A DNA stretch of 64,000 nt, taken from NCBI GenBank assembly GCA_035461245.1, contig DATHVP010000115.1, positions 1-64,000 of the forward strand, written 5' to 3'. The translations under genes and the position numbers were made by a program. Position 1 is the stretch's first letter, and each line of letters opens with the position of its first letter. This document shows, in pieces, positions 16,542-25,628 of the stretch. The DNA is from SH-MAG3 sp035461245. GTDB taxonomy: Bacteria; Gemmatimonadota; Gemmatimonadetes; Longimicrobiales; RSA9. The notes below the pieces were generated by a model, which was not told where the DNA came from, did no database searches, and saw only the letters and a list, made by a program, of their open reading frames with translations.

Positions 16542-16770
16542 CGCGGCTGGCGTGCACCTGCCGGTGCCGCGGTGCACCAGTTGCACAGCAGCCGCGTTAA
16601 TTCGCCGCCACACCCGCCCGCGCCGCGGCTGGCGTGCAACGACCGGTGCCGGGGTGCACCAGTTGCACAGCAGCCGCGCTAATTCGCCGCCACACCCGCC
16701 CGCGCCGCGGCTGGCGTGCAACGGCCGGTGCCGCGGCGCCAAGCTGCACGGCAGCCGCACTGCCCCGCCG
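16542..16770. repeat. 82-bp tandem repeat, nearly three copies
   Basis: Units start at 16542, 16624 and 16706, each with CGCGGCTGGCGTGCA; the third is incomplete and diverged. Each unit carries a GTGCA-CCAGT-TGCAC inverted repeat (altered in the third) and an ATTCGCCGCCACACCCGCC block. It fills most of the gap between the SRPBCC and acyl-CoA dehydrogenase genes. It could be a hairpin array or protein-binding array upstream of the SRPBCC gene. Confidence 0.85.
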
Positions 16771-16779
16771 TTCGTCAAA

Positions 16780-16797
16780 CGTTTACGTCTACGATCC
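16780..16797. repeat. Hexamer array CGTTTA-CGTCTA-CGATCC
   Basis: Three tandem hexamers of the same compound type found at 25586-25621 and 30865-30882. It lies between two minus-strand genes, 50 bases after the acyl-CoA dehydrogenase stop. Confidence 0.7.
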
Positions 16798-16847
16798 CGG
16801 GAAACGCTTCCTCGGTCGCTGCGCTCCCTCGGGCGCCCCGGATCCGT

Positions 16848-18029
16848 TCAGTACGCCGCGTGCCCCGTCAGGTCCTGCCCGAGGATCAGTCCATGGATGT
16901 CGTGCGTGCCCTCGTACGTGTAGACGGACTCCAGGTTCGCCATGTGCCGCATGGCCGAGTACTCCACCAGGATGCCGTTGGCGCCCAGCAGCCGGCGGGC
17001 TTCCCGGGCAATGTCCGCCGCCATGTCGCAGTTGGCCCGCTTCGCCAGCGAGACCTGCTGGGGCCGCATGCGGCCGTCGTCCTTCAGGCGGCCGAGCTGC
17101 AGGCAGAGGAGCTGGCCCTGGGTGATCTTCGTCAGCATGTCCGCCAGCCGCACCTGCTGGATCTGCTTGGCGCCGATGACGGTGTCGAACATGACGCGCT
17201 CCTTCGCGTAGCGCACTGCCTCGTCGAGGCAGGCCATGGCGGCGCCGACGACGCCGAAGGCGATGCCGTAGCGCGCCTGGGTCAGGCACATGAGCGGGCT
17301 CTTCAGGCCGCCGCTCTCCGGCAGCAACGCCTCCTGCCCGACGCGCACGTCCTGCAGCACCAGCTCACTCGTGTCCGACGCCAGCAGCGACAGCTTGCCC
17401 TTCTGGTCCTTCGCCGAGAAGCCGGGCGTGTCCGTGGGCACGATGAAGCCGCGGACGGACTTCGCGTCATCCAGGTCGCCGGTCTTCGCCCAGATGATGG
17501 CGATGTCCGACATGGACCCGTTCGTGATCCACATCTTCGCACCGTTCAGCACCCAGCCGTCGCCGTCCTCGCGGGCAGTGGTGATCATGCCGCCGGGGTT
17601 CGAGCCGAAGTCCGGCTCCGTGAGGCCGAAGCAGCCGATGATCTCGCCCGTGGCCATCCTGGGCAGGTACTTCTGCTTCTGCTCCTCGCTGCCGAACGCG
17701 TGGATGGGATACATGCACAGCGCGCCCTGCACCGAGGCAAAGGAACGGATGCCGGAGTCGCCCCGCTCCAGCTCCTGCATGATGAGGCCGTACGCGACGT
17801 TGTTCAGCCCGGCGCAGCCATACTCCTCCGGCAGGTTCGCACCCAGCACGCCCAGCTCGCCGAGCTGGGGGATGATCTCCTTCGGGAAGCGGCGCTCGAT
17901 GTAGGCATCGCCGATGATGGGCAGCAGGACATCGTCAACCCACTCGCGCACGGTGTCCCGTACCATGCGCTCCTCCTCGCTGAGGAGGGAGTCGAGTTCG
18001 TAGTAGTCAATTCCCTGGAACGTGGCCAT
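16848..18029 (-). CDS. Glutaryl-CoA dehydrogenase-type acyl-CoA dehydrogenase
   Basis: A 393-residue flavoprotein of normal length for the family. The FAD/substrate signatures GCFGLTEPDFGSNPGG and WVLNGAKMWITNGS are present. The C-terminal YTYEGTHDIHGLILG carries the catalytic base Glu in the position and context typical of glutaryl-CoA dehydrogenase. That enzyme oxidises and decarboxylates glutaryl-CoA to crotonyl-CoA in lysine/tryptophan and aromatic breakdown. Other short-chain dehydrogenases cannot be excluded. It is the only fatty-acid-like catabolic gene nearby and has its own start; no operon partner is evident. Confidence 0.88.
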   Translation of the reverse strand: MATFQGIDYYELDSLLSEEERMVRDTVREWVDDVLLPIIGDAYIERRFPKEIIPQLGELGVLGANLPEEYGCAGLNNVAYGLIMQELERGDSGIRSFASVQGALCMYPIHAFGSEEQKQKYLPRMATGEIIGCFGLTEPDFGSNPGGMITTAREDGDGWVLNGAKMWITNGSMSDIAIIWAKTGDLDDAKSVRGFIVPTDTPGFSAKDQKGKLSLLASDTSELVLQDVRVGQEALLPESGGLKSPLMCLTQARYGIAFGVVGAAMACLDEAVRYAKERVMFDTVIGAKQIQQVRLADMLTKITQGQLLCLQLGRLKDDGRMRPQQVSLAKRANCDMAADIAREARRLLGANGILVEYSAMRHMANLESVYTYEGTHDIHGLILGQDLTGHAAY

Positions 18030-18092
18030 GTCTCTTCCGGAATGCGGGTTCTTGCCTGTTCCCGGCCAAACTAGCCGCCGGCGTGTGTCGCC

Positions 18093-18131
18093 GCGAGGCT
18101 GCCCCGCGAGGCTGCCCCGCTAGGCTGCCCC
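18093..18131. repeat. 13-bp tandem repeat, three copies
   Basis: GCGAGGCTGCCCC occurs twice and GCTAGGCTGCCCC once, head to tail, in the divergent region between the dehydrogenase and the phospholipase-C-like gene. Confidence 0.85.
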
Positions 18132-18223
18132 ACGCTCCTTCCGCCGCCACCCGTGGCGTGCTGGTCCGGGACCTGCCAGTTTCCTGCCTGTGACTGCCTG
18201 CGGACCTTTTGCCACGGAACTGC

Positions 18224-19087
18224 ATGCCGCAACCGGTACTCCACATCATTCACGCAACCCGTACCCTGGACCGGTGGCGGGACCGGACGGACGCGCCCCT
18301 GGACGTCACCGACGCCGCGCAGGCGAACGCATTCCTCATGGGCAGCCTCGGTCCCGACATGGGCCTGTTCCCCGGTGGCGCGGCGATCTTCTCCCGGCTG
18401 GCCCACACAGGGCCGACGGGCGCTCTGAGCCGGGCGTTGCTCCAGTCCGCCCGCACCCCTGTCCAGCGCGCGTTCGCGCTGGGCTGGCTGGCGCATGTGC
18501 TGGCCGACATCGCCATCCATCCGCTGGTGAACCGGGCAGCGGCGAGCGTGACCCGACGCCCGGATGGCGGCTACGGCCTGGCGGACCATGTCCGGGTGGA
18601 GGTGGGGCTGGACATACGCGCCGCGGGCGCTGCCCCGTCGCTGGGGTCACTGCGGCTTCAGCGGGCACTGGCTCGCGACGACGTCGCCTTCATCACCAGC
18701 TCGTTCGGTGACGTCACCGGCTACCGACCGAGCACCGGGGCGCTGCTGCGCATGCAGGCGGGCATGCTCAACTTTACACGTCTCGCCATTCACTTCGCCA
18801 CGCGCGTGGCACCCGCCGTGTGCTGGGGCGAGGAGTCAGACGATGCGTCGCCGCCGTTCGTGTCAGCCGTCGCCTGGCGCCTGCTGTCGAGTGTGGGCGG
18901 GCGCGAGTCACTCGTGGACGCCTACATGAATCCCCTGCAGCCGTCAGCGTCACTGCTGAGCGAGACGGCCAGGGCGCTGGACCGGGTGGATGCAGAGCTT
19001 GACCGGCATGCGGGGGATGGCGCCGACCGGCTGGCGAACTATAACCTGGAGACCGGTGCGCTGCTGGACCGACAGGCGGCGGCCTGA
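18224..19087 (+). CDS. Zinc-dependent phospholipase C-like protein
   Basis: A 287-residue protein with the layout of the Zn_dep_PLPC family (PF00882): an early His (VLHIIHATR), FLMGSLGPDMG as the Gly-x-x-x-Pro-Asp metal motif, then WLAHVLADIAIHPLVN with the His/Asp pair of the bundle. It lacks a signal peptide, so it may be cytoplasmic, as many bacterial members are. The role of those members is not established. ATG 18224 is preferred over ATG 18209, with a weak GGAA upstream. It converges on the CHAT gene with a 17-base gap. Confidence 0.75.
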   Translation: MPQPVLHIIHATRTLDRWRDRTDAPLDVTDAAQANAFLMGSLGPDMGLFPGGAAIFSRLAHTGPTGALSRALLQSARTPVQRAFALGWLAHVLADIAIHPLVNRAAASVTRRPDGGYGLADHVRVEVGLDIRAAGAAPSLGSLRLQRALARDDVAFITSSFGDVTGYRPSTGALLRMQAGMLNFTRLAIHFATRVAPAVCWGEESDDASPPFVSAVAWRLLSSVGGRESLVDAYMNPLQPSASLLSETARALDRVDAELDRHAGDGADRLANYNLETGALLDRQAAA

Positions 19088-19104
19088 GGCCCGCGGCTGA
19101 CGGA

Positions 19105-22100
19105 CTACGGTCCGCCGCTCAGCACCCAGGCCGCCCAGTGGATGGGCGCGGCATAGCGATCGTCTGCGCGGACGGCGACCTGGGCGTCCCGCAGCGCCTC
19201 TGCCGGTGACAGGCCTTTCGTCCACAGGCCATCGTAGAAGTGCTGCATCAGCAGCGCCGTGCTGGCATCGGGCACCTTCCACAACGACATCAACAAGCCG
19301 TGCGCACCCGCGGCCTGCACACTCGCCCGCAGCCCCATCACTCCCTGGCCGGTGATCTCCGTGCCGAGCCCGGTGTCACAGGCGGCGAGGACGAGCAGTT
19401 CGAGGCCCGAGAGGTCGATGCTGAGGAGTTCCTCTGCGGTGAGGTTGCCGGCGGCTGCGGCGTTGGCGCCGGCCAGTGCCAGCCCGCTCTCCGCCAGTGG
19501 ATTGCGTGACGGCGGCCGTCCGCCGGCAGCCCGCCCGACAATCACACTGCGCGACTCACCGGCGCGGTACTCCGCTTCGGATGCACGATAGAAGAAGCCG
19601 TGCGTGGACAGGTGGGCGTACCGCGACTCCGCCAGCGCCGCCGCCACTACTGCGGGTGTCGGTTCCGCACCGGTCAGCACCCGATGCGGTTGCTCCGCGC
19701 TCACCGCCAGCGCGCTGATGGAGTCCACCTCGGCCCGTGTGCCGGGGAGGTCCGCCCACCGGGCGCCAGCGCTGTCACCGGCCACTCCGGCATCGAAGTC
19801 TACGCCGCCCACCAGCAGTACGCTTCCCGGTTCCGCCGCGTAGTCACGGCCCGTGTGCAGCGCCGCCAGCAATGCCCGCGGGCTCGCCACTTCCGAGACG
19901 AGTATCGCGTCGCTGCCGCCTGCGGCCGCCAGCAGGCTCCACGGTACGCGGGCGAGCTGGGCGTCAGGGCTGATCCACAGCCGCTGCACCGCTGCCGGCA
20001 GCGCCGCGGCCACGGGACCCCACACCGCGTCCACCAGCGCCTGCGTCTCCGCCGCCGCATCCTGACCCCGCACGACGGCGTCACGCCATGCCGCAATCGC
20101 CTGCTCCACCGCGTCCGCCGCGCCGATGGGCACCAGCACCGGGGCCGCTCCCGCGGCGGTCAGCACCGCCGTGTAGCGGAACGTGCCGTCGCTGTCGCCA
20201 TCCAGCAGTTCATGGCGGTAGACATCCAGCAGCGCCGCGCCCCTGGGCAGCCGCCCACCAAGCGCATCGTTGTCCGGCGTCCGCCACGGATCCTGGAGGG
20301 CGCCCGCCGGCAGCGCCGCAGCCAGCGCCCGTTCCAGGCGTTCCTTGTCCGCCGTCAGCGAGTCGGCGATGGCGCGCCATCGTGCTGCGGGCATCTCACC
20401 GGCGAGGCTGGTGTGCCAGGCGATCTCCGAACGCAGCGCGTTCAGGGCCGCGACGTCGTCGCCGAACCGGGGATGGTCCGCGAGCCGCGACACCGCCGCC
20501 TGCCGCCGCAGGCCTTCCAGCAGGATACCCTTCCAGCCGCCCACCATGGCGTACGACTCCGCCACGGACAGGGGCGCGGTGCCGGAAAGCATGCGAGTGG
20601 TCAGGCCCGTCAGCGCGTCCGCAACGAACGCGCGCTGCTCCGCCGGCGCGAGAGCCGGCAACACCGCGGCCGCATGGTCGTCGTAGATGTGGATAGCGCG
20701 CAGTGCGGCCGCGCGGGCGCCGCGCGTGTCGCCCCGGTCCTGAAGCACATCGGCCAGGCCGTTCAGGTAGCCCGCCACCTCCGGGTGGTCCGCGCCGTAT
20801 GAGAGTTCCGCAATGGCGATGGCCCGCTCATACGCCGCGACGGCTGCCGGCAGGTCACTGAGCCGGTGCAGCAGGCGACCCTGCAGGCCCAGTACGCGCC
20901 CCACGTCGGGATGGTTGCCGCCGTTGACCGCCTCGTAGATGCGCAGCGCCTGGTCGTACAGCGGCCGCGCCTCCGGCAGGCGGCCCGCCTCCACGTACGC
21001 GCCCGCCAGGTTGTGCCCCACCGTGGCGATGGCCGAGGGCCCCCTGCCCATGATGCTGGAGCCCTGCACGATCCGCCCGGGATCGAACGAGTACAGCGAT
21101 TCAACGACCTCCAGCGCCTGCTGCAGCGGCTCGATGGCATCCGCGGCGCGGCCAATGCCCAGCAGGAACATGCCCAGGTTGTTCAGCGCAACCGATTCCT
21201 CGAAGGTGCCGGCCCCGCGCTCCGCCCGGGCCTGCCGCAGCAGCGCCTGGTACTGCTCGTGCGCCGCGCCATACTGCCCCAGTGCCGTCAGCGAACGGGC
21301 CACGCCCCTGCGATAGGCGTCGTCTTCCTCGATGGTCAGCGCGTTCTCGTAATGGCGCAGTGCCGCCTCGTGGTCGCCCAGCGCCGACAGCGCGTCCGCC
21401 AGGTCGCGCAGCGCCCAGGCGATGCCCACCGCATCGGGGGCAAAGTTTGCCTGCGCCAGCGCCAGCGCCTCCTCGTACAGCGGCCGCGCGCTCCGGTAGT
21501 CACCACGGATGGCGTGCAGCCCCGCTACATTGCCCAGCTGCCGATACAGCGCATCCTCGCCAGGAGCAGTGGTGGCGCGCGCCAGCGCGAGGGCCCGTGC
21601 GCCCGCACGCAACGCCTCACCGTAGCGGCCATCCTGGCGCAGGCGGTACTCCTCCTGCTCCAGGCGCTCCAGCGCGGCCAGCGCCGCCTCCCGGCGGGGC
21701 CCATCTGTCAGCAGGCGGCCGGGCTGCAACTCATCATCCGTGAAATCGCCCAGGTCAACCACCGCCTCCCGGCCGCCGATGCGCGCCCACAGCACGGCTG
21801 CTGCCGCCTCCAGTCCGTCGGCGCGCATCCGCTGGGCCACGTAGCGGCCGTCCACCGCCTCCCAATCGTTCAATGGCGGCAGCGCCCCCGCCCGGTCATG
21901 CACCGCGTCGGCTTCCTCCCGCATACCGCCGAGTTCCAGCGCCACCGACAACTGGAACAGGTTGTCCCTCAGGGCCTGTCGCAACGACTCGTCGGCTGCG
22001 GTATCGGCCACATCGTCCCGCATCCGCAGGGCCCGTCCAAGTACGTCCGCGGCCTGGGCATATTCCGCCTCCGCCAGCAGCGCCCAGCCCAGGAGATCCA

Positions 22101-23349
22101 GTCCGCCCAGCAGGTCATCCCGGGCGCGGCGAGCGGTCCAGTCGTCGGGCGCCGTGGCAGCCTGCACGCCCTCGAATATCTGCACGGCGCGGCGCAGGAG
22201 CGGGACCGCGGCGCCACCCCCGCCGTGCCGGCGCAGGTGGCGCGCGTAGTCGGTCAGCGCCGCCGCCAGGGATGGGCTGTCCGGTCGGTACTGCTCATGC
22301 GCCCCGATCACCTGCTCCAGGTAGGAGCGCGCCGCGGGAACGTCCCCCAATGCCTCAGTTGCGAATGCCAGGTCGGACAGCGTCCACGTTTCCTCACCCG
22401 GCTCGCTCTCCTCGTGATCCCGCAGGATGGGCAGGGCGCGCTCGAGCAGTGCGCGGCGCCCCGCGTGGTCATCAGAGGGCAGCGCCTCCGCCAGCCGCCG
22501 CAGCGCACGACCAACGCTGATGTGGTCCGGACCGTCCGCCGCTTCCAACACCACCAGCGCGTGTTCCCGCGCGACCCGCTTCGATTCCTGATCGGCGGCG
22601 AACTCGGCAAGCAGCTCCCACGTGTCCGCCAGGGCCGGATGATCCGTCCCCAGTTCCCGTTCCTGCCGCTGGAGCCGGGATTCCAGCACGCTGCGCGCGC
22701 CCGTGCTGTCGCCGCCACTGGCCAGTTCCCGCGCCAGCAGCCGTTCGGCCTCGATCAGGTTCGGGTCATCGGCGGCGGCTGACCCTGCGAGCCGCGGCAG
22801 TTCGTGCTGCAGCAGCGCCAGCATCTCGCCCCTGCGCTCCAGCCGCATGAGGGCGTATGCCCGGTGTAACAGTGGCGCTTCTGCCGATGCCGCGAGTGCC
22901 TCGTCCGACTCGTCCGCCTCGGCGGATGATGTCAGTCGCTCCGACTCTGCCGGGAACGAACCCGGCTCGCCGACCTCCAGCAGAAACGCCCCCTCGCCGC
23001 TGCCGCCGTACGAGGTCACGTAGATGACCCACTCACGCGGCCCGTCGGCCTCGACGAGCACCCGGGACTCGGACAGGCTGAAGTCGTAGTCGTCGTTTTC
23101 GAGGGTTGTGCCGTCCTCGGCGATGAGGAGGAGGAAGGTGTCGAACGCCTGGGCGGTGAGCCGCACCTCCACCGCCGTACCCACGGGCAGCCTGAGGCGG
23201 TAGCTGGCGCCGGGCCGTCCGTCAGGAATCGCCTCCGCGCTGCTGGATATCTGCGCCTCTACTGCGTCTCCAGGCGCCATGGCCGCCGGCTGCGCCGCCA
23301 CCGGTGCGGCGGCCAGCAGGACGAACAGTGTCCAGGCAGGAATGCGCAT
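19105..23349 (-). CDS. Exported TPR-CHAT caspase-like protein
   Basis: A 1414-residue protein with four parts: a signal peptide (cleaved near PVAAQ), an N-terminal beta domain to about residue 135 that looks like a pre-peptidase domain, a long array of TPR repeats from about 160 to 950, and a C-terminal CHAT domain (about 1090-1410). The catalytic dyad is visible: His1250 in HLSTHGFF and Cys1324 in LAACDTGLG, followed by GLRASVQAAGAHGLLMSLW, a family signature. CHAT domains are separase/caspase-like proteases. Most studied TPR-CHAT proteins act inside the cell; here the signal peptide points to the periplasm. The isocitrate dehydrogenase gene is 8 bases upstream, so the two may share a transcript. 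Confidence 0.88.
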   Translation of the reverse strand: MRIPAWTLFVLLAAAPVAAQPAAMAPGDAVEAQISSSAEAIPDGRPGASYRLRLPVGTAVEVRLTAQAFDTFLLLIAEDGTTLENDDYDFSLSESRVLVEADGPREWVIYVTSYGGSGEGAFLLEVGEPGSFPAESERLTSSAEADESDEALAASAEAPLLHRAYALMRLERRGEMLALLQHELPRLAGSAAADDPNLIEAERLLARELASGGDSTGARSVLESRLQRQERELGTDHPALADTWELLAEFAADQESKRVAREHALVVLEAADGPDHISVGRALRRLAEALPSDDHAGRRALLERALPILRDHEESEPGEETWTLSDLAFATEALGDVPAARSYLEQVIGAHEQYRPDSPSLAAALTDYARHLRRHGGGGAAVPLLRRAVQIFEGVQAATAPDDWTARRARDDLLGGLDLLGWALLAEAEYAQAADVLGRALRMRDDVADTAADESLRQALRDNLFQLSVALELGGMREEADAVHDRAGALPPLNDWEAVDGRYVAQRMRADGLEAAAAVLWARIGGREAVVDLGDFTDDELQPGRLLTDGPRREAALAALERLEQEEYRLRQDGRYGEALRAGARALALARATTAPGEDALYRQLGNVAGLHAIRGDYRSARPLYEEALALAQANFAPDAVGIAWALRDLADALSALGDHEAALRHYENALTIEEDDAYRRGVARSLTALGQYGAAHEQYQALLRQARAERGAGTFEESVALNNLGMFLLGIGRAADAIEPLQQALEVVESLYSFDPGRIVQGSSIMGRGPSAIATVGHNLAGAYVEAGRLPEARPLYDQALRIYEAVNGGNHPDVGRVLGLQGRLLHRLSDLPAAVAAYERAIAIAELSYGADHPEVAGYLNGLADVLQDRGDTRGARAAALRAIHIYDDHAAAVLPALAPAEQRAFVADALTGLTTRMLSGTAPLSVAESYAMVGGWKGILLEGLRRQAAVSRLADHPRFGDDVAALNALRSEIAWHTSLAGEMPAARWRAIADSLTADKERLERALAAALPAGALQDPWRTPDNDALGGRLPRGAALLDVYRHELLDGDSDGTFRYTAVLTAAGAAPVLVPIGAADAVEQAIAAWRDAVVRGQDAAAETQALVDAVWGPVAAALPAAVQRLWISPDAQLARVPWSLLAAAGGSDAILVSEVASPRALLAALHTGRDYAAEPGSVLLVGGVDFDAGVAGDSAGARWADLPGTRAEVDSISALAVSAEQPHRVLTGAEPTPAVVAAALAESRYAHLSTHGFFYRASEAEYRAGESRSVIVGRAAGGRPPSRNPLAESGLALAGANAAAAGNLTAEELLSIDLSGLELLVLAACDTGLGTEITGQGVMGLRASVQAAGAHGLLMSLWKVPDASTALLMQHFYDGLWTKGLSPAEALRDAQVAVRADDRYAAPIHWAAWVLSGGP

Positions 23350-23356
23350 GACCAGC

Positions 23357-24373
23357 TTACTTCAGGCTGCGGATCACGGCGTCAGCGTACTCTTCCGTGC
23401 GGGCACGCCCGCCCGCATCCGGTGTCACCGTCTCCCGGGCCTCCAGCGTCTGCCGGACGGCCTCCCTCACGCGTTGCGCCACGTCGTGCTGGCCCAGGTG
23501 CTCCAGCATCATGGCGCCCGCCAGCACCATGGCCGTCGGGTTCGCGATGCCCAGACCCGCGATGTCCGGCGCAGAACCGTGCACCGGCTCGAAGATGGCC
23601 GCGCTCTTCCCGATGTTGCCGCCCGGCGCCATGCCCAGCCCGCCTACGAGACCGGCCATCTGGTCGCTGAGGATATCGCCGAACATGTTCTCCATGACCA
23701 GCACGTCGAACTGGTAGGGGTTCAGCACCAGCAGCATGGCGGTGGCGTCAATGATCCGGTCCTCGAACTCGACGCGGCCCTCGTATTCCTTCGCGATCTC
23801 CCGTCCCACGTCCAGGAAGAGACCCTGTGTGTACTTCAGGATGTTCGCCTTGTGGGCCAGCGTGACCTTCCTGCGGTTGTGCGACACGGCATACTCGAAG
23901 GCATACCGGACAATCCGCTCGGCGCCGTAGCGCGTGATGATCATCACCGACTCGGCCGCCGCCTTCGGGTCCTCGCCGACGCCGATGTAATGCTCGACAC
24001 CGACATACAGGCCCTCCGTGTTCTCCCGGATCAGGACCAGGTCAATGTCCTCGTACCGGCCGCCGGACATGAGCGTCAGCGCCGGCCTCACGTTCGCGTA
24101 GAGGTCGAACTCCTTACGCAGCGCCACGTTGATGGAGCGGAACCCCGTGCCCACGGGCGTAGTCAATGGGCCCTTCAGGGAAACGCCGGTCCGGCGGATG
24201 CTCTCCAGCGTCTCCTCCGGGATGGGCGTGTGGTGCGTGTCCACCGCCGCGACGCCCGCCAGGCGCTCGTCCCACTGCACCGCGGCGCCGGCTGCCTCCA
24301 GGATCCTGACTGTTGCCTTGGTGATGGACGGTCCGATGCCGTCGCCCGGAATGAGAGTTACTGCCTGGCTCAT
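23357..24373 (-). CDS. NAD-type isocitrate dehydrogenase
   Basis: A 338-residue beta-decarboxylating dehydrogenase. Signatures: LIPGDGIGP at the N terminus, LKGPLTTPVGTGFRSINVAL with the substrate-binding Ser/Asn context of isocitrate enzymes, VLIRENTEGLYVGVEH, the catalytic Lys in LAHKANILK, and the Asp-rich MENMFGDILSDQMAGLVG and FEPVHGSAPDIAG. The GTGFRSINVALRK loop favours isocitrate or homoisocitrate over isopropylmalate. The length fits the NAD-dependent class. It catalyses oxidative decarboxylation in the citrate cycle. It lies 5 bases from the lipoprotein upstream and 7 bases from the CHAT gene downstream. Confidence 0.85.
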   Translation of the reverse strand: MSQAVTLIPGDGIGPSITKATVRILEAAGAAVQWDERLAGVAAVDTHHTPIPEETLESIRRTGVSLKGPLTTPVGTGFRSINVALRKEFDLYANVRPALTLMSGGRYEDIDLVLIRENTEGLYVGVEHYIGVGEDPKAAAESVMIITRYGAERIVRYAFEYAVSHNRRKVTLAHKANILKYTQGLFLDVGREIAKEYEGRVEFEDRIIDATAMLLVLNPYQFDVLVMENMFGDILSDQMAGLVGGLGMAPGGNIGKSAAIFEPVHGSAPDIAGLGIANPTAMVLAGAMMLEHLGQHDVAQRVREAVRQTLEARETVTPDAGGRARTEEYADAVIRSLK

Positions 24374-24378
24374 GTCGG

Positions 24379-24909
24379 CTACCGCTCCGGAACGTAACGT
24401 GGGTTGTACCTGTATGTGGTGTTCTGTTCGCCGAACTGGCGCAGCCGGTCCATGGTGCTGGGACGCTGCGTGCCCTGGTCCAGCGCCTCCGCCAGCAGCG
24501 ACCGCGCGCGCGGCCAGCTGTACTCGTTCAGGGCATCCCGCACGAGCAGCGCACGGGCCACTTCCTCGTCGCCGGACATGGTGATGACGCGCACGCCGGC
24601 AATGCCCTGGTAATTCTCGAACAGCTCGCGGGTGCCCGGCGAGAAGAGGTAGATGTAGGGGCCGACCCGCGCCCACAACGGACCGCCCCGGCGCAGCTGG
24701 TCCGGGGGCTGCTGCACTACCATCTCCAGCACGTTGCCGCTGAAACGGAACTCCGCGTTCACGCCCTGGTTCGCATAGGCGTCGCGCACCGCGGTCGTGT
24801 CCGGCAGCGTCGTGTCCGGCCTGGGCTGTATGAGGCGGTCACACGCCGTCGTGAGGCTCCCGGTCAGGAGCACGGCGAGGACGATGCCTCGTGACAACTG
24901 CTTCTTCAT
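24379..24909 (-). CDS. Lipoprotein, unknown function
   Basis: A 176-residue predicted lipoprotein with lipobox SLTTAC (Cys23). The body has a VNAEFRFSGNVLEMVVQQP strand pair and a later helical part ending in a basic tail. No family was recognised. It overlaps the next lipoprotein's stop by four bases (ATGA), and the pair may act together at the outer membrane; that is inference. It is coupled to the isocitrate dehydrogenase only by proximity. Confidence 0.75.
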   Translation of the reverse strand: MKKQLSRGIVLAVLLTGSLTTACDRLIQPRPDTTLPDTTAVRDAYANQGVNAEFRFSGNVLEMVVQQPPDQLRRGGPLWARVGPYIYLFSPGTRELFENYQGIAGVRVITMSGDEEVARALLVRDALNEYSWPRARSLLAEALDQGTQRPSTMDRLRQFGEQNTTYRYNPRYVPER

Positions 24910-25628
24910 CTGGGTACCAGTTGGGCCAGCGCCTGGGCCGTGGACGCGATGGCTGCCGCGTCCGGACGGTCTCCCGGCGCACCGGCAACAACGCCGTACC
25001 ACACGACGTCGCCACCCACGGTGTCAATCAATGCTACTGCTAAGTGAACACGCCCGGCGCCCGTCTGTTCCATCACCCAGAGCGCGCCAATGGGCACGAG
25101 CGCTACGCGAGCGTCCATGAGCGTGCCGATCCGACGCAGCTCCCCGTACAGCGGGTCACCGATACTCTCCAGGCGCGCCCGCTGGAAATCCCGGACTGTC
25201 AGGCCCCGCGGATTCACTTCCAGCATCGGCGTCCGGGCCACCGCCGCCTCCACTGCGGATGCCTCGATCCACCGCGTCCGCGGTGCCCGCTCCTGGAGCC
25301 AGTAGCCAAGTTCGCCCTCCAGGGCCTGCAGCATGGACGGGCTCAGCAACGCAGGCGGCACGGCCGGGTCAGCCGTGGCAGGAAGGGCAATGGTGGGCAC
25401 CGCCTGCTGCACCGGCATGACCATGATGGTCCGGCCCGCCAGGTCCGGCACCGGCCGCTGCACGTCTCCCGCGCCCGGCATCGTCGTGCGCGAGCAAGCC
25501 GCCACCAGCACCAGCAGCGCCAGCGCCACCCCGAGGACCCGCAGTCCCCGCAGTCCCCGCAGTTCCCGCAGTTCCCGCAGTCCGCCGTTTACGTTTACGT
25601 TTACGATCCCGATCCCGATCCCGTTCAA
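24906..25628 (-). CDS. Lipoprotein with repeat-encoded N terminus
   Basis: About 240 residues. The signal segment LGVALALLVLVAAC (lipobox LVAAC) is clear, but the only long start is a TTG at 25628 overlapping the SDR stop. The first 30 residues are then translated directly from the hexamer and 9-bp arrays at 25541-25621 (GIGIGI, VNVNVN, LRELRELRGLRGLR). The arginines so encoded form a positively charged N region. A GTG at 25529 would leave no charge. The mature part resembles other lipoproteins of the GNA1162/CsgG-like kind only by composition (TIMVMPVQQA). The start is uncertain. Confidence 0.6.
   Translation of the reverse strand: MNGIGIGIVNVNVNGGLRELRELRGLRGLRVLGVALALLVLVAACSRTTMPGAGDVQRPVPDLAGRTIMVMPVQQAVPTIALPATADPAVPPALLSPSMLQALEGELGYWLQERAPRTRWIEASAVEAAVARTPMLEVNPRGLTVRDFQRARLESIGDPLYGELRRIGTLMDARVALVPIGALWVMEQTGAGRVHLAVALIDTVGGDVVWYGVVAGAPGDRPDAAAIASTAQALAQLVPR
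25541..25585. repeat. 9-bp tandem repeat, five copies
   Basis: GCAGTCCCC (twice), GCAGTTCCC (twice) and GCAGTCCGC form five consecutive 9-mers, in frame with the lipoprotein gene, where they encode Leu-Arg-Glu/Gly triplets on minus. Confidence 0.85.
25586..25621. repeat. Hexamer array (CGTTTA)3(CGATCC)3
   Basis: Six perfect hexamers at the boundary of the SDR and lipoprotein genes. This is the largest of three compound hexamer arrays in the window. Confidence 0.9.

Noticed and set aside
19600..22782. Long plus-strand open frames of 400 and 638 codons opposite the CHAT gene
   Set aside because: Antisense shadows: rich in Arg, Gln, His and Pro and lacking any domain, as expected opposite a GC-rich TPR gene.
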